A stretch of DNA of 64,000 nucleotides, from contig OZ234494.1 of NCBI GenBank assembly GCA_965153455.1, positions 26,713,354 to 26,777,353 of the forward strand. The letters are read 5' to 3'. Under the pieces are notes generated by a model. The model ran no database searches, was not told the DNA's origin, and saw only the letters and a list, made by a program, of their open reading frames with translations. Position 1 is the first letter of the stretch, and every line of letters starts with the position of its first letter. Of the stretch, positions 49,430 to 62,060 are shown one piece after another. Both the position numbers and the translations under genes were made by a program. The DNA comes from Sphagnum compactum (lineage: Eukaryota > Bryophyta > Sphagnopsida > Sphagnales).

Positions 49430-50065
49430 TCAAAGGTAGAAAAAGGCAATCCACTTTGGTGCTTTAAATTGGTGCCCAAAATGAGATATCATCACTTTAG
49501 GGTTTCTTTCTTGGAGTGACACTTGGGTGGTTTAGTTTAGATTTCATTGGTTAGTCTCGACAATGTCAAAAAGGCTCTCCAATTGGCTGTTGATTGTGAT
49601 AACTCATTTCTTTGGCCTGAGCAGCATCGAAGGCAACAAATTTTAGAGTTGTGCAAGATCGAAGAAATAAATTTGCTTGTGTTGAGTTGACAATAACAGC
49701 GTCTACTAAAGCACAAATGTTATTTTTGGTGAGCCCAATATCAACTTGACAAGAGAAGTTGAACATGGTTGAAATAATTGCATGTAACTTGGGTGATCTT
49801 AAAAAGTTGAAAAGGCTCTCTAATAGGGTGTTTTAGTTTGGTATGCCAAATGAGATGTCATCAAGTTCTTTTGGAATACACTTGGGTGGTCTTGAAAAGA
49901 CTCTCCAATTGGGTGTTTTAGTTTAGTATGTCAAATGAGATGTCATCATTTTAGGTTTTCTTTGGAAGGACACTTGGGCTTTTTAGTTTAGATTAGATTG
50001 GGTGGTCTTCAAAGGTCAAAAGGGCTCTCCAATTGGGGCCTTTTAATTTGGTATCCCAAAATGAC
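49430..50065. repeat. Diverged tandem array with GGCTCTCCAATTGG units
   Basis: The words AAAAGGCTCTCCAATTGGGTG, TTTAGTTTGGTATGCCAAATG and AGATGTCATCATTTTAGG recur with starts near 49437, 49564, 49803, 49885 and 50013. Units of about 80-130 bp are truncated in places. Non-coding. Confidence 0.7.
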
Positions 50066-50134
50066 ATGTCAATGAACTCTCAACATGATCGAGTTTTGCA
50101 TTAGCGTATAGGGAGTTGTTTTATACTAAGGCCC

Positions 50135-50457
50135 ACTTTAGACGAGGGTCCAGGGTCCAATTTCCTAGGAACCAATTTGGACTCATTTGAAGCAAATTGA
50201 ATCCTTGAGTTGGGAGTATACCTTGGTCCCCAGCCTGATTCTTGGTTCTCCAAATCAGGAGCTCTCCTTTTAGCACTGTTTTTGGGTCCGACCCAATTGA
50301 TTTTCTCTCCAAAACAGGTGCCATGTAGGTTTAGCCTCAATTTGCCACTTTTTTGGTCTTGGACCCTCGTCTAAAAGTCTTGGGACCAATTTAAAATTTT
50401 GGACCAATAAGATTCTTGAATTCATTGGTCCCTGGACCTTGGACACTCATCTAAAGT
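50135..50457. mobile_element. Non-autonomous element with terminal inverted repeats
   Basis: Left end ACTTTAGACGAGGGTCCAGG; right end is the inverted, diverged GGACACTCATCTAAAGT. A further inverted copy of the left end (GGACCCTCGTCTAAA) lies internally near 50362. About 323 bp, no coding capacity. The right flank GCTCTAAGAGCATCTTCACC resembles termini of hAT-type MITEs, so nested insertion is possible. No target duplication was resolved. Confidence 0.5.
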
Positions 50458-51934
50458 TGCTCTAAGAGCATCTTCACCCCCAAGCAGTAAACAACTCCTT
50501 TATGTTAAAATAGAATAGTGTGTAATGATCGCTGTCCCCACCCACAAACGTCGTACAAGTCCCTTTAAACACTCAAAGACCATTTTATGTCTTTACATCT
50601 GGACCAGTAATAGTCACTCTCCAAATCCATAGTAGAAAAAAGGATTTTGAAGGGGTTAAAATGAGCATTGCAAAATGGACATCAAACTTAATGAAAAGGG
50701 GTGTTTGCAGGTGTGCATAAAGACCTTAAAGTGACAGTTTAAGAAAATTGTTGAAGTAGTCTTTTCATCTAGGACAATTCCAAATGCATAAAGACCTCCT
50801 CAGATTTTTCTAATGTATTTAGACAGCACATTGCAGAGTGTAAACACTCATAGGGCGTTTCAGAGTGGAGCATGAGTCCTTTTTCCAGTAAAGCCCACAA
50901 ACTAAGGCTTGGGCCTTTTTCCTAAGTGTTTCTTTCATATATGTAAACCTTCACATATTTAATAACACTTGGAGATTTTGAGATCTAGGGATTTGGAAAA
51001 GAGAGCATATGGTTTTCGGTACCGTGCAAGATACTCATAACAAGACCAAAATGGAGAAAGTGTGTGTGGGATTCTGGGATGTATCTTGTGGACCTATGGT
51101 TTGAAAAGTATGGCGTCATGGGATTTTGGCCAAAAACCCCACGAAAAAATTAAAAAATGTTCATTTCTCCCAAGAGAAAAACAAAAGAACTAAATTGACT
51201 CAGGGTTGGCCTATGTGACTCTCTTGTGACCAAGTCTTGTGGTCAATGATGTTTATGTTCTTGGGCCAACCATAAAATGAGTTGGCCTTTAAAATAGCTA
51301 CGCTCATCACCATACACAGGCCAAGCATCAAACAATTTTTAATATTTTTCTCAATCTTTGACCAAATTGATCAATTTTTGTGTCATTGAATCCCAAACTA
51401 GGGGCCTACAAATGTTCATTGTGTGTCAAAAGTAAAAGAGCAACAAATAAAACACATCGAAAGAGGATGAGTGATACTTTGTTTCAAAAATCTTGAAAAA
51501 TTTAGCTCTATACCAATGTTGGGTAGGTATCAAAAACAAATGTGAGAACCGGATAGGGTTTCAAATCGGTTCTCAATTTGAAACCTTCAGGGTATCACAT
51601 TGAATGATGCCCTTCATGAAACTCGACTACAAAGTTTTATGTAATGTGAGAATCGGGCTTTTGAAACTTTGATCAATGTACATTTATATTGAAACTAAAC
51701 CTTGACATGGTATTAAAAAATTCAAGGTTAAGGTTTCAAGGTTTTAAATTAATTAGGTAATCAGTAGTTAGTAGGGTTTAATGTTTAATGTTTAGTTAGT
51801 AGTTAGTTTAAGGTTAAGTTAGGTTTGAGGTTTAAAGTAAACGATGTCACTTGCTGCTTCATATAAAGCAAATGTTTCAAACTTCTTTTGTTATTGTGTG
51901 TGAGTTTTTTTGCTCTCTTCTTTGTTTATTGTTT
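50458..51934. other. Intergenic DNA, no gene seen
   Basis: Short open frames without motifs. Near 51750-51830 there is a simple degenerate TTTAGTTAGTAG/GGTTTAA tract. Nothing else is supported. Confidence 0.45.
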
Positions 51935-52480
51935 CTTGCTTGATGTTACCACTCCTTGCTTGACGTTGCTACTTTAATTGTTACTAATTGCTCAATGTTA
52001 TCGCTCGTTTTGTTGCCCCTTGCTTAATGCTCCTTGCTCGACACCACTACTCTTTGTTGGACGCCATTGCTCTTCTTGCTACACCTCTCTCAACATTGTT
52101 GTTTCTCTTATTATTTTTTACTCGACATTGTTGCTTTTCTTGTTACTCTTTGCTTGATGCGGTTGCCCTTGGCTTGACACTCTTATTCCTCTTGTTGTTC
52201 CTTTTACTGCTCCTTGTTTAATGTTGCTACTCCTTTTGCTACTCGTTGTTTGACATTTTTGTTCCTCTATTACCCCTTGTTTAACATTATTGCTCCCCTA
52301 ATTACTTTTTGGTCAATGTTATTACTTATCTGATTGCTCCTTGGTCAACGTTGCTTCTCAACGTTTGTTGGTCGATGTTGTTGTTCCTTTACTTGTTCAT
52401 CCTTGACATAGGTTGCTCAAGTACCTCTCTGCTATGTTGTGATGTTGTTATTCCTTTGCTCCTTATTTGATGCTACTATT
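51935..52480. repeat. Degenerate T-rich minisatellite (TTGCTACTCCTTGCTCGA-like units)
   Basis: About 20 diverged units alternate TTGCT(T/C)GA(T/C)G(T/C)T and ACTCCTTG/TTGTTACTC words. The array gives an artificial leucine- and phenylalanine-rich frame at 51988-52221. Non-coding. Confidence 0.75.
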
Positions 52481-55400
52481 CCTACTCCTATTTTAGATTG
52501 GTATTTACCCCATTAATTTTTTGCAGATGTGGGAGGAATTCTCCAAATTCAAATTTTCAAGCCAAACTTAAAAGGTGAGATTTTTTTTTCAATATTTTTT
52601 TGTTGATGAATTTTTTTATTATCCATGTTGCTTTTGGGAAATTTTGGTTGACAATGTGTTTGTTTGTTGTGTGCAAGAATTATTTGGACATTGTACGTGT
52701 AATTATACACATTGCATTTCACTTTTACACATTGCATTTCATTTACACAATTGCATTGTGTATTTTTTCAACACCTTGCATATTTTTTAATTTTTTTTCA
52801 CTTGCTTGTAAATGTTTGGGTTGATTTTCAAATAGATAGCATAATCTTATTTTGGAAAAAAAAAATACTTATTTCTAGTTTTTCCTTAAGGGTAGGAAAT
52901 ATTCTAGTAGAAATGGGGGAGTCAAATCAAAATGAAATCCAATTTTGATTAAAAAAATAAGGAACAAATAATGAAAAAAATTGCCCTAAAACCTAGACCC
53001 TAAAATTTAACTTTTCTACTGCAATTTTTTTTTAAACATTAAAAATTAATATTTAAAATAATAAAATTTATAATAACCAGTATGTGGAAACTAGCTTTAA
53101 AAACCGACTGGTATAAAATGTGTGAAAATCGACGTTTTCAAACCTAGGTGAAATTATTTTTTACAAATTTTCGAAACCCTACCCAAGTCTCTAAAAGATG
53201 AAAATAAAATTTAATAAAAAAATTAAGTCGGGTCTTTCAAAACAATCAAATACTCTGACAGTTTTTAGAAAAACTCAATAACCACCCAACATTGTTCTAT
53301 ACCCTTTTGTAGTTCTCGCCCCATATTTCTAATATATTTTGAATGATTTAAAACCTTATGAATGCACTAACTAAAGATTTACCAAATTTCTTTGTATTCA
53401 AGAGGCAGCAGTGCAATGATAAAAAACTTTTAGCTTGAAATCTTAACCTATTTTAGATCAATCATCATCAAACATTGAATCCATTTAACCAAACACCCCA
53501 CATCTTCCCCATTCCTTTATCAAATTGAGCAAGTTTCACAATATTAAAAGCTCTTGGTGGAGGCCTACAAATATTCTTTGAGCTTTAGAAGCAGAGGAAC
53601 AATGTGTGAATATTTGGTCCTGGCCTCCTCCTTTTTTGTGGAATTTTGAAATTGGTTCTTTGGATTTTTGTAATTTTCAGTTTTTATCATTTTCACAAAG
53701 AATTTAAAGTCAAGGTCTAGTTTAAAACAAAGCTTGGCTCCATTTCCATAACATAAAACTAAACCAAAAAAGATGTTTAATATTAATTTGTTCAAATAAT
53801 ACACACATTTCAAGATAAAGATTATGTATTATTAATTATGTACAATCAATCAAATGCAATAACTTGTTTTAAATGTATGACTAAGTTTATATTTTTAAAT
53901 ATAATTATATTTATACATCTAAAGAATCTGAACTTTTTAAAAAGGGGGCAAAACCCCCCAATTCGAATTTTTGTTCAATTTTCAAAATATGTCAATTTCC
54001 AATTAGGTTCCAATGGTGGTTCAAAAAAAACTTGAAAACCTTGGTCAAAAAATCATAAAATCTAACCTATAACTTGGACTTGAACCTCTTGAAATCCAAA
54101 AACCTACCAACACTAATTATATTAATGTGCACAAAGTTTAAGCTCAATTTAATTCATGCCAAAAAACGTGAATAAGATTTTATGCATATTAACTTGCAAT
54201 GTGTATCATTTTGTTTATGTCTATAGGTTCTTTTTTGTCATTAGTTTTGTCATTTTAATTATTTCTAATATATCACTAGATGTTTCTTTTCTAATCATTT
54301 AATACTTGGTGTGGTGTCATTTTTTCTATGGTACGTTATGCAATGAATTTATTTTTGTTTCAAAATATTGTTTTCATATTATTTGCATGGTATTTCCTTT
54401 GAGATTTCAAGTTCCAATATCATGGGAAACATTGTCACGGCTTGATGACAAAATGGAAGTTCCATTTTAATGAAATGAAAGATTTATTATTAATTGTTTA
54501 ATCATTAAGCTGGCAATTTGATGTTGATTCAAATCACTAATACAATGACATTAAAGGGTTTCTTTTAACTAATTCTTTAATTAGTTTCATATGGCTTGGA
54601 ATCAAGTCTAATTTTGAACCCAAGCTTAACATTTTTTTTCTTGTATTCTTCCCATGTAGCATGAAAATTATCAATAATTGAAATACAATTTTTTTTTTTG
54701 ATCCAATTTTTAATTCTTGTCATGTGTAAGTAGTTTATCACTAAATTAGCATGTGTTGGGCCTCAAAAACACTTATGAGGATAATCAAACTTGATAATTT
54801 TGTTCAAGAATTTAACGTTTTAAATGTGTGACATATTCATATTTAGAATGAACCCACTATTTAGATTTCCTAATTTCATATAAAAGGAGTTCCATTAATG
54901 CATTACATTTTGTCTTATTATATTTGTTGGGTGCTACCCTTTCAATGCCTACACTTATTGTTATTCACAACAACAAATTAAATTTTCATAATTCAAAAAC
55001 TTATTCACCTACAAATATCCCATAGAAATCTAAGTATAACAAATTCCTCCAAAATGAAAACATACACATTTGCATAACAAGCACAAAAACACAAAAAAAT
55101 GGTGTGATTCCAAGTCACAAAAACTAACTTGAAACACACAATCAAGCGTCTTCTGCTTCAAAAGTAAAAATGTTTAAAACCCTATTCACATTGGAACTAG
55201 TTCCAAACAACTTAATGCCATAATTTATTATTAGCTTTAACTATGATTCAAATGTGTAACAAAATTGAAAATTCTTGACATATTAAGTTTCAAAAGTCAC
55301 ATGCAACAATCAATATTTAAAATACCAACTATCAACCCAAGTATGAAGCAACATTTAATAAAAAAACATGTTATAAACTTGCACATCGACTTTTTGGTGG

Positions 55401-58400
55401 ACCATGCCATGTGTATTTCTATTATTTTTTTAAATTTATATAATAAATAATGATCATTGATTATTTCGCAAGCCAACTTTGTTGGCCTCTAGATCCTTTA
55501 CACAATGGTAAGGACAATAGTTGATATTAAATGTTGAACCAAACGAGTGACAAATGGTTGCAAGATACAGTGACTCATTTTGGTCACATAAAACATTCCA
55601 AATAATTTATATTTTAATATTAAAATGGCAATAACAATGCAAAATCTATGTTAAATGGACATTATGTGATAATTGATAAACTAATAAAATTTAGATGATG
55701 AAAAGTTCAACTAAACAATTGTTTGACATACATGTTAAGAGAGAAAAACATCAATCTAACAAAAAATGATTGAAATATGAACTTTTGAAAATAAAATTCA
55801 AATGTGGTCATTCAAAATATCATCATTATTTTTTGGTTAAGGTTTTTATCATAACTTTTTGAATTAATGTTTGTTTTCTATCATGTATCATATATTGAGT
55901 TTATGTAAAACATCTTGAGATGAAATGATAATGAAATGTGCATTTCAATGGAAATGCATATTCCAAACCATAGTCCATATTTCTTTTTCAAAAGTTCATT
56001 CCTATATGTTTGGTGTATACTTCTTGAATTTCATTATTATGTATTTATGTTTATTCAAGTGAAAAATTTTAATCCAGTTTAAAAAGCTTTACCACATTAA
56101 TGATTTTACCATACATTTGTAGCATTTGAATAAAGTACATTATATAGAAAGTCCATTGTGACACCAAAAATGATCCACCTTAATTTGCAACAACCTAGTA
56201 CTATAACTTTGGTGACCAAAGGAAATCCCTTCCAATGTGTGGTTCACCTTTGATCTTTAGCCATAATGGAAAATACGTAAATTATGATATAGCTTGCAAG
56301 TAAAGTGATGTTAAAACCAACCCTATGTATTATGACGAAATTAAATACAATTCAAAATCCCAATTGAGGTCAAAGAGCTTTCTTAAACCTAAAATTTTTC
56401 TTCATTTTATCAAAATCATGTAACTTTCCCTAGTGGTTTAAGTATATTTGACAACAATGAAAAAAAGTCAAAAGAGGGGTTTAAAAAAACTACCTTCTTT
56501 TCGTTGTTTCTATTTGCCTTTTGTGAAGCATTACATTTTTGCTTCATCTTTTCAAAGAGACTTACAACATAAAATAGAAATATTGTGATGGGTTAGAAAA
56601 TATTTGTACCAAAAAAATACATGTAACCTTTGTATTTAAAAACATAAATATATTTCAAAAGTAAGTTAAATCATTTAAATTTTTTATGAAATTCATAATA
56701 TCCATTTCACATGTGGTTCCACATAATTTGAACCATGTTTATAAACCATTTGAAGAATTTGATAATTTTCACATCACAAACTATTATTGTTTAATTTATT
56801 TAAGCTTCGCATTGCCTCACATCACTAGTGACAATGAAAAAATTATTTTCTGTGGACATAATAATTTTGTTGTAATCAATTTTGTCTTTTCAAAGATAAA
56901 ATTTTATAAATTTCACTATATGTCATTTTCTTCCATTAATTTTTTTTTTTTCATTCTTGATTTGGTAAGTAAAATGTCAACAAAAGTCTGATTCATTAAA
57001 TAAATTTACAACAAGATACAAAGAGACAAAAACATTGAAAGGGTGCAAGATAGACAACAAAAAACAATTCTAAAACGAAATTTGATCTATGATGAATTAT
57101 AATCTGAAATGACTTTGAAATCGTCACAATGATGATCACCAAAATACCTATCCTACATAAACCAATTCCAATGAAACATTGTCACTGGAATTAAAATTTC
57201 ACATCACAAATTATTATTACTTAATTAAAAATCATTTTTTTCATTATGAATGAAATTAAATACTTGTGCAAGTTGAAATGAAAAAACAAGATCTATTATA
57301 CCTATGTATATTTAAACATATCCATGGTTCTTTCAATTTACATTATTAATGTTTTGCTATATTATGCGTTACGCCTAGTGATAATTTTGTTTATACATTT
57401 ATCTAGGAAAAAAAATGTTTGTTTATTTTGTGAAATTGAGATTTCCCAAACCTCACATTCTTAATATTCATGTAAAACTTTCAATAAGTACAATGTATTA
57501 AAGTGGTTTTGTAATGTTTAGTAAGTCATCATCACTAGTAATGCATAACAACATGAAGACAAATTATAATAATTATTTCATATTTAATTATAATAATGAA
57601 TAATGCCTATTATTATTATTATTTATTAAAGAATTAAATTGAATATTAAACAATCATTGAACCATTTGAATAATAAACATGTTCATTTTAATATAAACCC
57701 GTGGACTCTTGTGCTATTGGCCCAAATGGGATATTCTTCATGCATTTCCCAATGGGATGAAGAAGCAAATGAATTTCTCATGTGACATGAAAAGACATTG
57801 ATTGGTTGAGGTGGCTAAGTAAGAGGATGGCCAATAGGATGGCCAATGGGAGATTCCTCATGCATTTCCCCATGACATGAAAAGGCAAATGTGAATTCAA
57901 ATATTAGAATGATGGAAAGGCATTGATTGGTTGAAAAATTTATGAACAACCACCATGACAATGCCATACCAAAGGTTAATTTCTAATGATACCAAAGTGT
58001 AAGCACGGGGTCCTATAGATCAAAAGGGTTCAAGTGTGGTCATAAGCAAGTAAAACAAACATCTATTTTAATATATTCAATTTATTAATTGAATAACATT
58101 CTATGAAAATTTGAGGGACAATTTTTGGAAATTATTTCATGAACATGATTTTATGGAGTTAATCTCATAGTTTTTAATCCAACTAGGATTGATTTGTCCT
58201 AAAAATTTGACATTGATTTAACCCCATTAAAATCCACCTAGATCTATAATCTAACTAGGATTGGACCTTTTGCATTTGCACAAAAAATCTGATTGGGATG
58301 GACGTCTAGGTTGGATGTGATCTAGCCAAATCAAATGGATGACATCAAAATTTTAATGAAATGTAAACAAAATCTAGTCAAATTTATTTGAAAATAGACC

Positions 58401-60124
58401 AAAATCACAAATAAAGATGAACGTAACTTAGATAAATTGAATAGATGTTTTGAAAACCTCAATCGAAATTAGTCAAAGATTGAACCAATATTAACATATA
58501 ATATAATATCAATTATATATTTATTATAATTCATGTATTATTTACAAAATATTTTTTTAAAGTGATCCAAACACGCCCTTTGAGGACTACCTTGATCACA
58601 CCCTTTTGGCAATGCTATGACCGCACACCTTTAGTCCCCCCCTCCCCAATCACAATGTTCTAAGATTAGTGAACTAAGTTTTAGATGTATAATTTTTCAT
58701 AAAGAAAGACATGTATTATTCTTGATATGGTTGGAAAGTCCTCACTTGATAACTAGGGATTCAAAGAGATGATTTTTTCATGTTTAAACCTAAAGTAAAA
58801 GGTTTCAAATAATTTCAATGAAAATTGAATTTTAAACTTAAGGTTTGATCAATGTGCCAAAAAAAATAAAATAATAATAATAATAATATACTCATCGGTT
58901 TGGTCAACAAACATAGACTCAAATCATTAGGCATGTTCAAACTCCTATTCCTAATTCTATCATAATAGCTCTGCAATCAACAAGTAGTCTTTGAAGTTAA
59001 CATAAATTTAAACCAAATAGTTAATATCAACAAAAATTAGGTTGTTTAGTAAACATAAAATCAATTAAAAGGACCACTATCTCTAAAGTTTTTAAAAGGA
59101 CAATGATAACTAGTCATTTTTTGCTTTAAAAAATCCTTGACATAATCTACTTTTGAATGAAATTAGATGGCATTAAATTTGTGAAAAATTAAATTATAAA
59201 TTATTTTAAACATCAAAAGTTAAAATTAAATGCATCACATTTTGATGATATTTATATTTTTTGTATTATAATATCAAAATCAAAAGTGTGCAAAAGAGGT
59301 ATTGCTTTCATTCCACTATTTCTATCTATTAAAAATTATTTCTCAATAATCTTGGACCAACAAATTCAAAAGATGAAAATTATAGGGTAATAAATGAACC
59401 TATTATTGATAACTCTCAAAGTTATTGAGCTTTATCAATAAATTAACTCCAAAATAAATCAGATTCTCTAACAACATATTTAGCGTGCAAACATGGGAAA
59501 AATATTTATTTTATAACACAAAATTGCAATTACATGTCTCTCTCAATGCATGCATGTCAATAATTGCAAAAGGAAAAATAATTAAAAATAAGAAATGCAG
59601 CCATTGGTTGTGTTATGCAAATTTGACTTTCTTTTCAATTTTGTTTCAAATTCTATGACTTCGAAATCCATTACACCGATTCTTCACTATGGTCATCATC
59701 CATTCTTTCTTTCCTTCCGTGGAATGTTTTTTTCATAAAATACATCTCTTCCAATTGTTCAAAAACTTACTCATCTAAGGAGGTGCTCATACTTCTTGAA
59801 AACATAAACTCAGAAGCTAATTGATGCCCAAACTCCTTGAGAATAAAAACTCAAAAGTTTATATGGCTTCTGGGCTTGATGGGGCAAGTTAAAATACAAC
59901 TCGGAATGCATGTTCAAATCTTTGACAAAGTATGTTAGAGCAACTCCATCAGTGTTCAGTATGTCCACCAACAAAAGAAAATTGGATATAGAAAACTCGA
60001 AACATCATCATGCGAGTTTGGCTTTTACGAAAATAGCTTTGGCCAGGCACTTTCCCACGTGATACTGGAGCTGGTAAAAGGCAGTACCAGAGCCTAACAC
60101 CTGCTGTTGAGTGGCTAGATCTCA
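52481..60124. other. Long AT-rich intergenic stretch, no gene seen
   Basis: More than 7 kb of very AT-rich, CpG-poor DNA. Open frames are at most about 100 codons and have no motif. It contains a two-copy repeat at 57725-57935, an (AAT)n run at 58869-58889 and many poly-A/T runs. Likely old, fully decayed repeats. Confidence 0.5.
57725..57935. repeat. Two-copy direct repeat, about 124 bp apart
   Basis: CATGCATTTCCC(A/C)ATG, GAAAAG(A/G)CA and CATTGATTGGTTGA recur in the same order at about 57733 and 57857. Diverged tandem duplication. Confidence 0.65.
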
Positions 60125-60222
60125 TTTGACTCGTCCAGGTGGGTTGCTGTTACTAGTCTTCCACCTATTTGCAATCTCAATTTTAGTTTTATGGGTGGGA
60201 TTGGAAAGAAAAAAGAAAGAAA
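60125..60222 (+). repeat. Dispersed repeat, copy 2 (related to 12533-12700)
   Basis: TACTAGTCTTCCACCTATTT and TTTTAGTTTTATGGGTGGGA, followed by GAAAGAAAAAAGAAAG. Inverted relative to the 12.5-kb copy. Confidence 0.6.
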
Positions 60223-60634
60223 AAAAAGGGTAAAATAACTAATCTTGAATGCAAGAAATATTTTACATGCTCACTCACATACTGTGCACCAATGGAGCTG
60301 CTCTTAGCGTAACCGTCAATGTTGTCACTAGGCTATCTCAAGCTGCCCACCCACCCCTCCCTCACCCGAGTAACTTTCATCCCCACCTGGGAGTTTGCCT
60401 AATATTTGAGTTCGAGTGCAAAAAGAAAGAGTCAACTTTCTTCATATCATAAGAAAAGGTGGAAGGATATTAAGCTTGTCTTTTTGCCATCCTAGCCTTA
60501 AGATCCCCAGGCATGCTGATTCCCTACTGCCTAGTGAAAATAATAATACTCATATGGTCCTCACATTTTCATGTATTAACTTATCAATTTGTATCATTGT
60601 GATCAATTTCATCCACAAGCAAATATTGAATCAA
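60223..60634. other. Intergenic DNA, no gene seen
   Basis: Open frames of up to 80 codons without motifs. No regulatory element is recognised. Confidence 0.45.
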
Positions 60635-60767
60635 TTTGACAACATACCACCATGTTGAAGTGTCTTCTATATCATCCATTTGACGACATACTACCAGGTT
60701 GAAGTGTCTTCTATATCATCCATTTGACAACATACTACCATGTTGAAGTGTCTTCTATATCATCCAT
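60635..60767. repeat. 44-bp tandem repeat, 3 copies
   Basis: TTTGAC(A/G)ACATAC(C/T)ACCA then GTTGAAGTGTCTTCTATATC recurs with exact 44-bp spacing at 60635, 60679 and 60723. Copies differ at only a few bases, so the expansion is recent. Confidence 0.92.
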
Positions 60768-61045
60768 TTTAATAGGCAATCTCATTCATTCGACAAGCTT
60801 TCTTTTCCCCTTCCCGCCCATCCCTTCTCCCTCTTCCTTTTCTTTTTTCCACCTGGTTGGATTTTTTTCTTTTGACCCTTACATTTTATTTTTTCCCCCT
60901 TCTGCCCTTCTCTCCAGCCCATAAAGACATGCTCCGATAATTTTTTTTAGTAATTAGAAGGCATGTTACCCAGCATAATTTTTCATCTGCTGTTTGGGGA
61001 GACGTTTGAAAACCAGAATGCTCACCGGACTCGGATTCTTGTCTT
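60768..61045. other. Pyrimidine-rich spacer, nothing recognised
   Basis: C/T-rich sequence upstream of the hairpin minisatellite. No gene or clear site. Confidence 0.4.
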
Positions 61046-61348
61046 TGTTAAAGCCATCAGCCTGGGGCTTTACCATACACATAAAAACCTAGCTAGATTT
61101 TCGTACTGTATTTTGTAAAGCCGTCGGACTAGGGCTTTACATTTGGTAAAGCCGTCGGACTAGGGATTTTTTACCATACGCATAATAACCTCGGCTAGAT
61201 TTTTGTACTGTATTTTGTAAAGCCATTGGACTAGGGCTTTACCATGTGTAAAAACCTGGCCACATTTTCGTATTGTATTTGTAAAGCCGTCGGACTAGGG
61301 CTTTACCATACGTGTAAAAACCTGGCCACATTTTCGTAGTGTATTTGG
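61046..61348. repeat. Hairpin-bearing minisatellite upstream of eIF5A, 5 units
   Basis: Units of about 66-70 bp (one short, about 32 bp) each carry GTAAAGCC, then about 10 nt (GTCGGACTAG), then GGCTTTAC: an 8-bp perfect inverted repeat in most copies. The motif starts fall near 61049, 61115, 61146, 61217 and 61281. Between motifs lies AAAACCTGGCCACATTTTCG or a variant. A sixth, looser version (CATAAAGCACC...GGGCTTTACC) lies at 61555-61582 near the promoter. Confidence 0.85.
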
Positions 61349-61582
61349 AAAGCCCACCTCCATTTTCATAAAGCTTGGTGGCCATTTTTTTTCCCATGAT
61401 GGATGCGCGGCAAGTATCCAACGGGCACTCACGAGGTATCATGCATTCGAAAAATATAGAAAATAGAAATCAACACTCGAATTTTAGCCCACAGACCCAA
61501 GTTTTACAGAAATTCAAGACTCCCTCAGCTCCTGGCTCCGGGTCCCTTATTTCCATAAAGCACCCACCCACGGGCTTTACCC

Positions 61583-62060
61583 TATAATTTTTCTTTCCTG
61601 ATCCAAAGTGGCCTTTGCTGCCCCACCGCTGCCCCTCTCGGCGAGAAAAGGGCAGGGAAGAAAAATACCCCCTTGGATCGGATGCGGCCCCTGGGCCCTA
61701 TGCGAAGGGATCTCGGAGCTTAACCAAAGCCCTAATGGAGAGGACGATTTAGGACCCTCGATCTTCAAAATAGACGGTTGAGATCTCGTGAGCCATAGCC
61801 TGGGGTGGTGGTGCAGCAGCTGGGGGAACGTGGTTGCAGAAGAGAAGAAGAAGAAGAAGAAGCACGGCGTTGTCTTGTTTTCGCGTTTGCCACTCTTCGG
61901 CTCTCGAGCACGCGCACACACCGCTCTTCTCTTCGCGTGTGCGGTGTCTCTTCTCCGCGCTTCTGTGTCTGTGTTTCTTTTTCTTTGTGGCCTTTTAAAG
62001 AGGCCTGTCTGTTGCGGGAAGAGAGGAGAGTAGTAAGTGGGCGGGAGAGGGCCAAACACC
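61583..62060 (+). promoter_or_regulatory. eIF5A promoter and 5' leader
   Basis: CpG-rich segment directly before the eIF5A start. TGGGCC at 61692-61697 is a site II element, and CAAAGCCCTAATGG near 61725 is telo-box-like. In plants this pair marks promoters of translation and other growth genes. A GAAGAAGAAGAAGAAG tract (61839-61861) and a pyrimidine-rich stretch (61920-62000) fit a leader. No TATA box is seen, also common for such genes. Exact TSS unknown. Confidence 0.5.

Noticed and set aside
51988-52221. Leucine/phenylalanine-rich 77-codon frame
   Set aside because: Produced by the T-rich minisatellite and not by a membrane protein gene.
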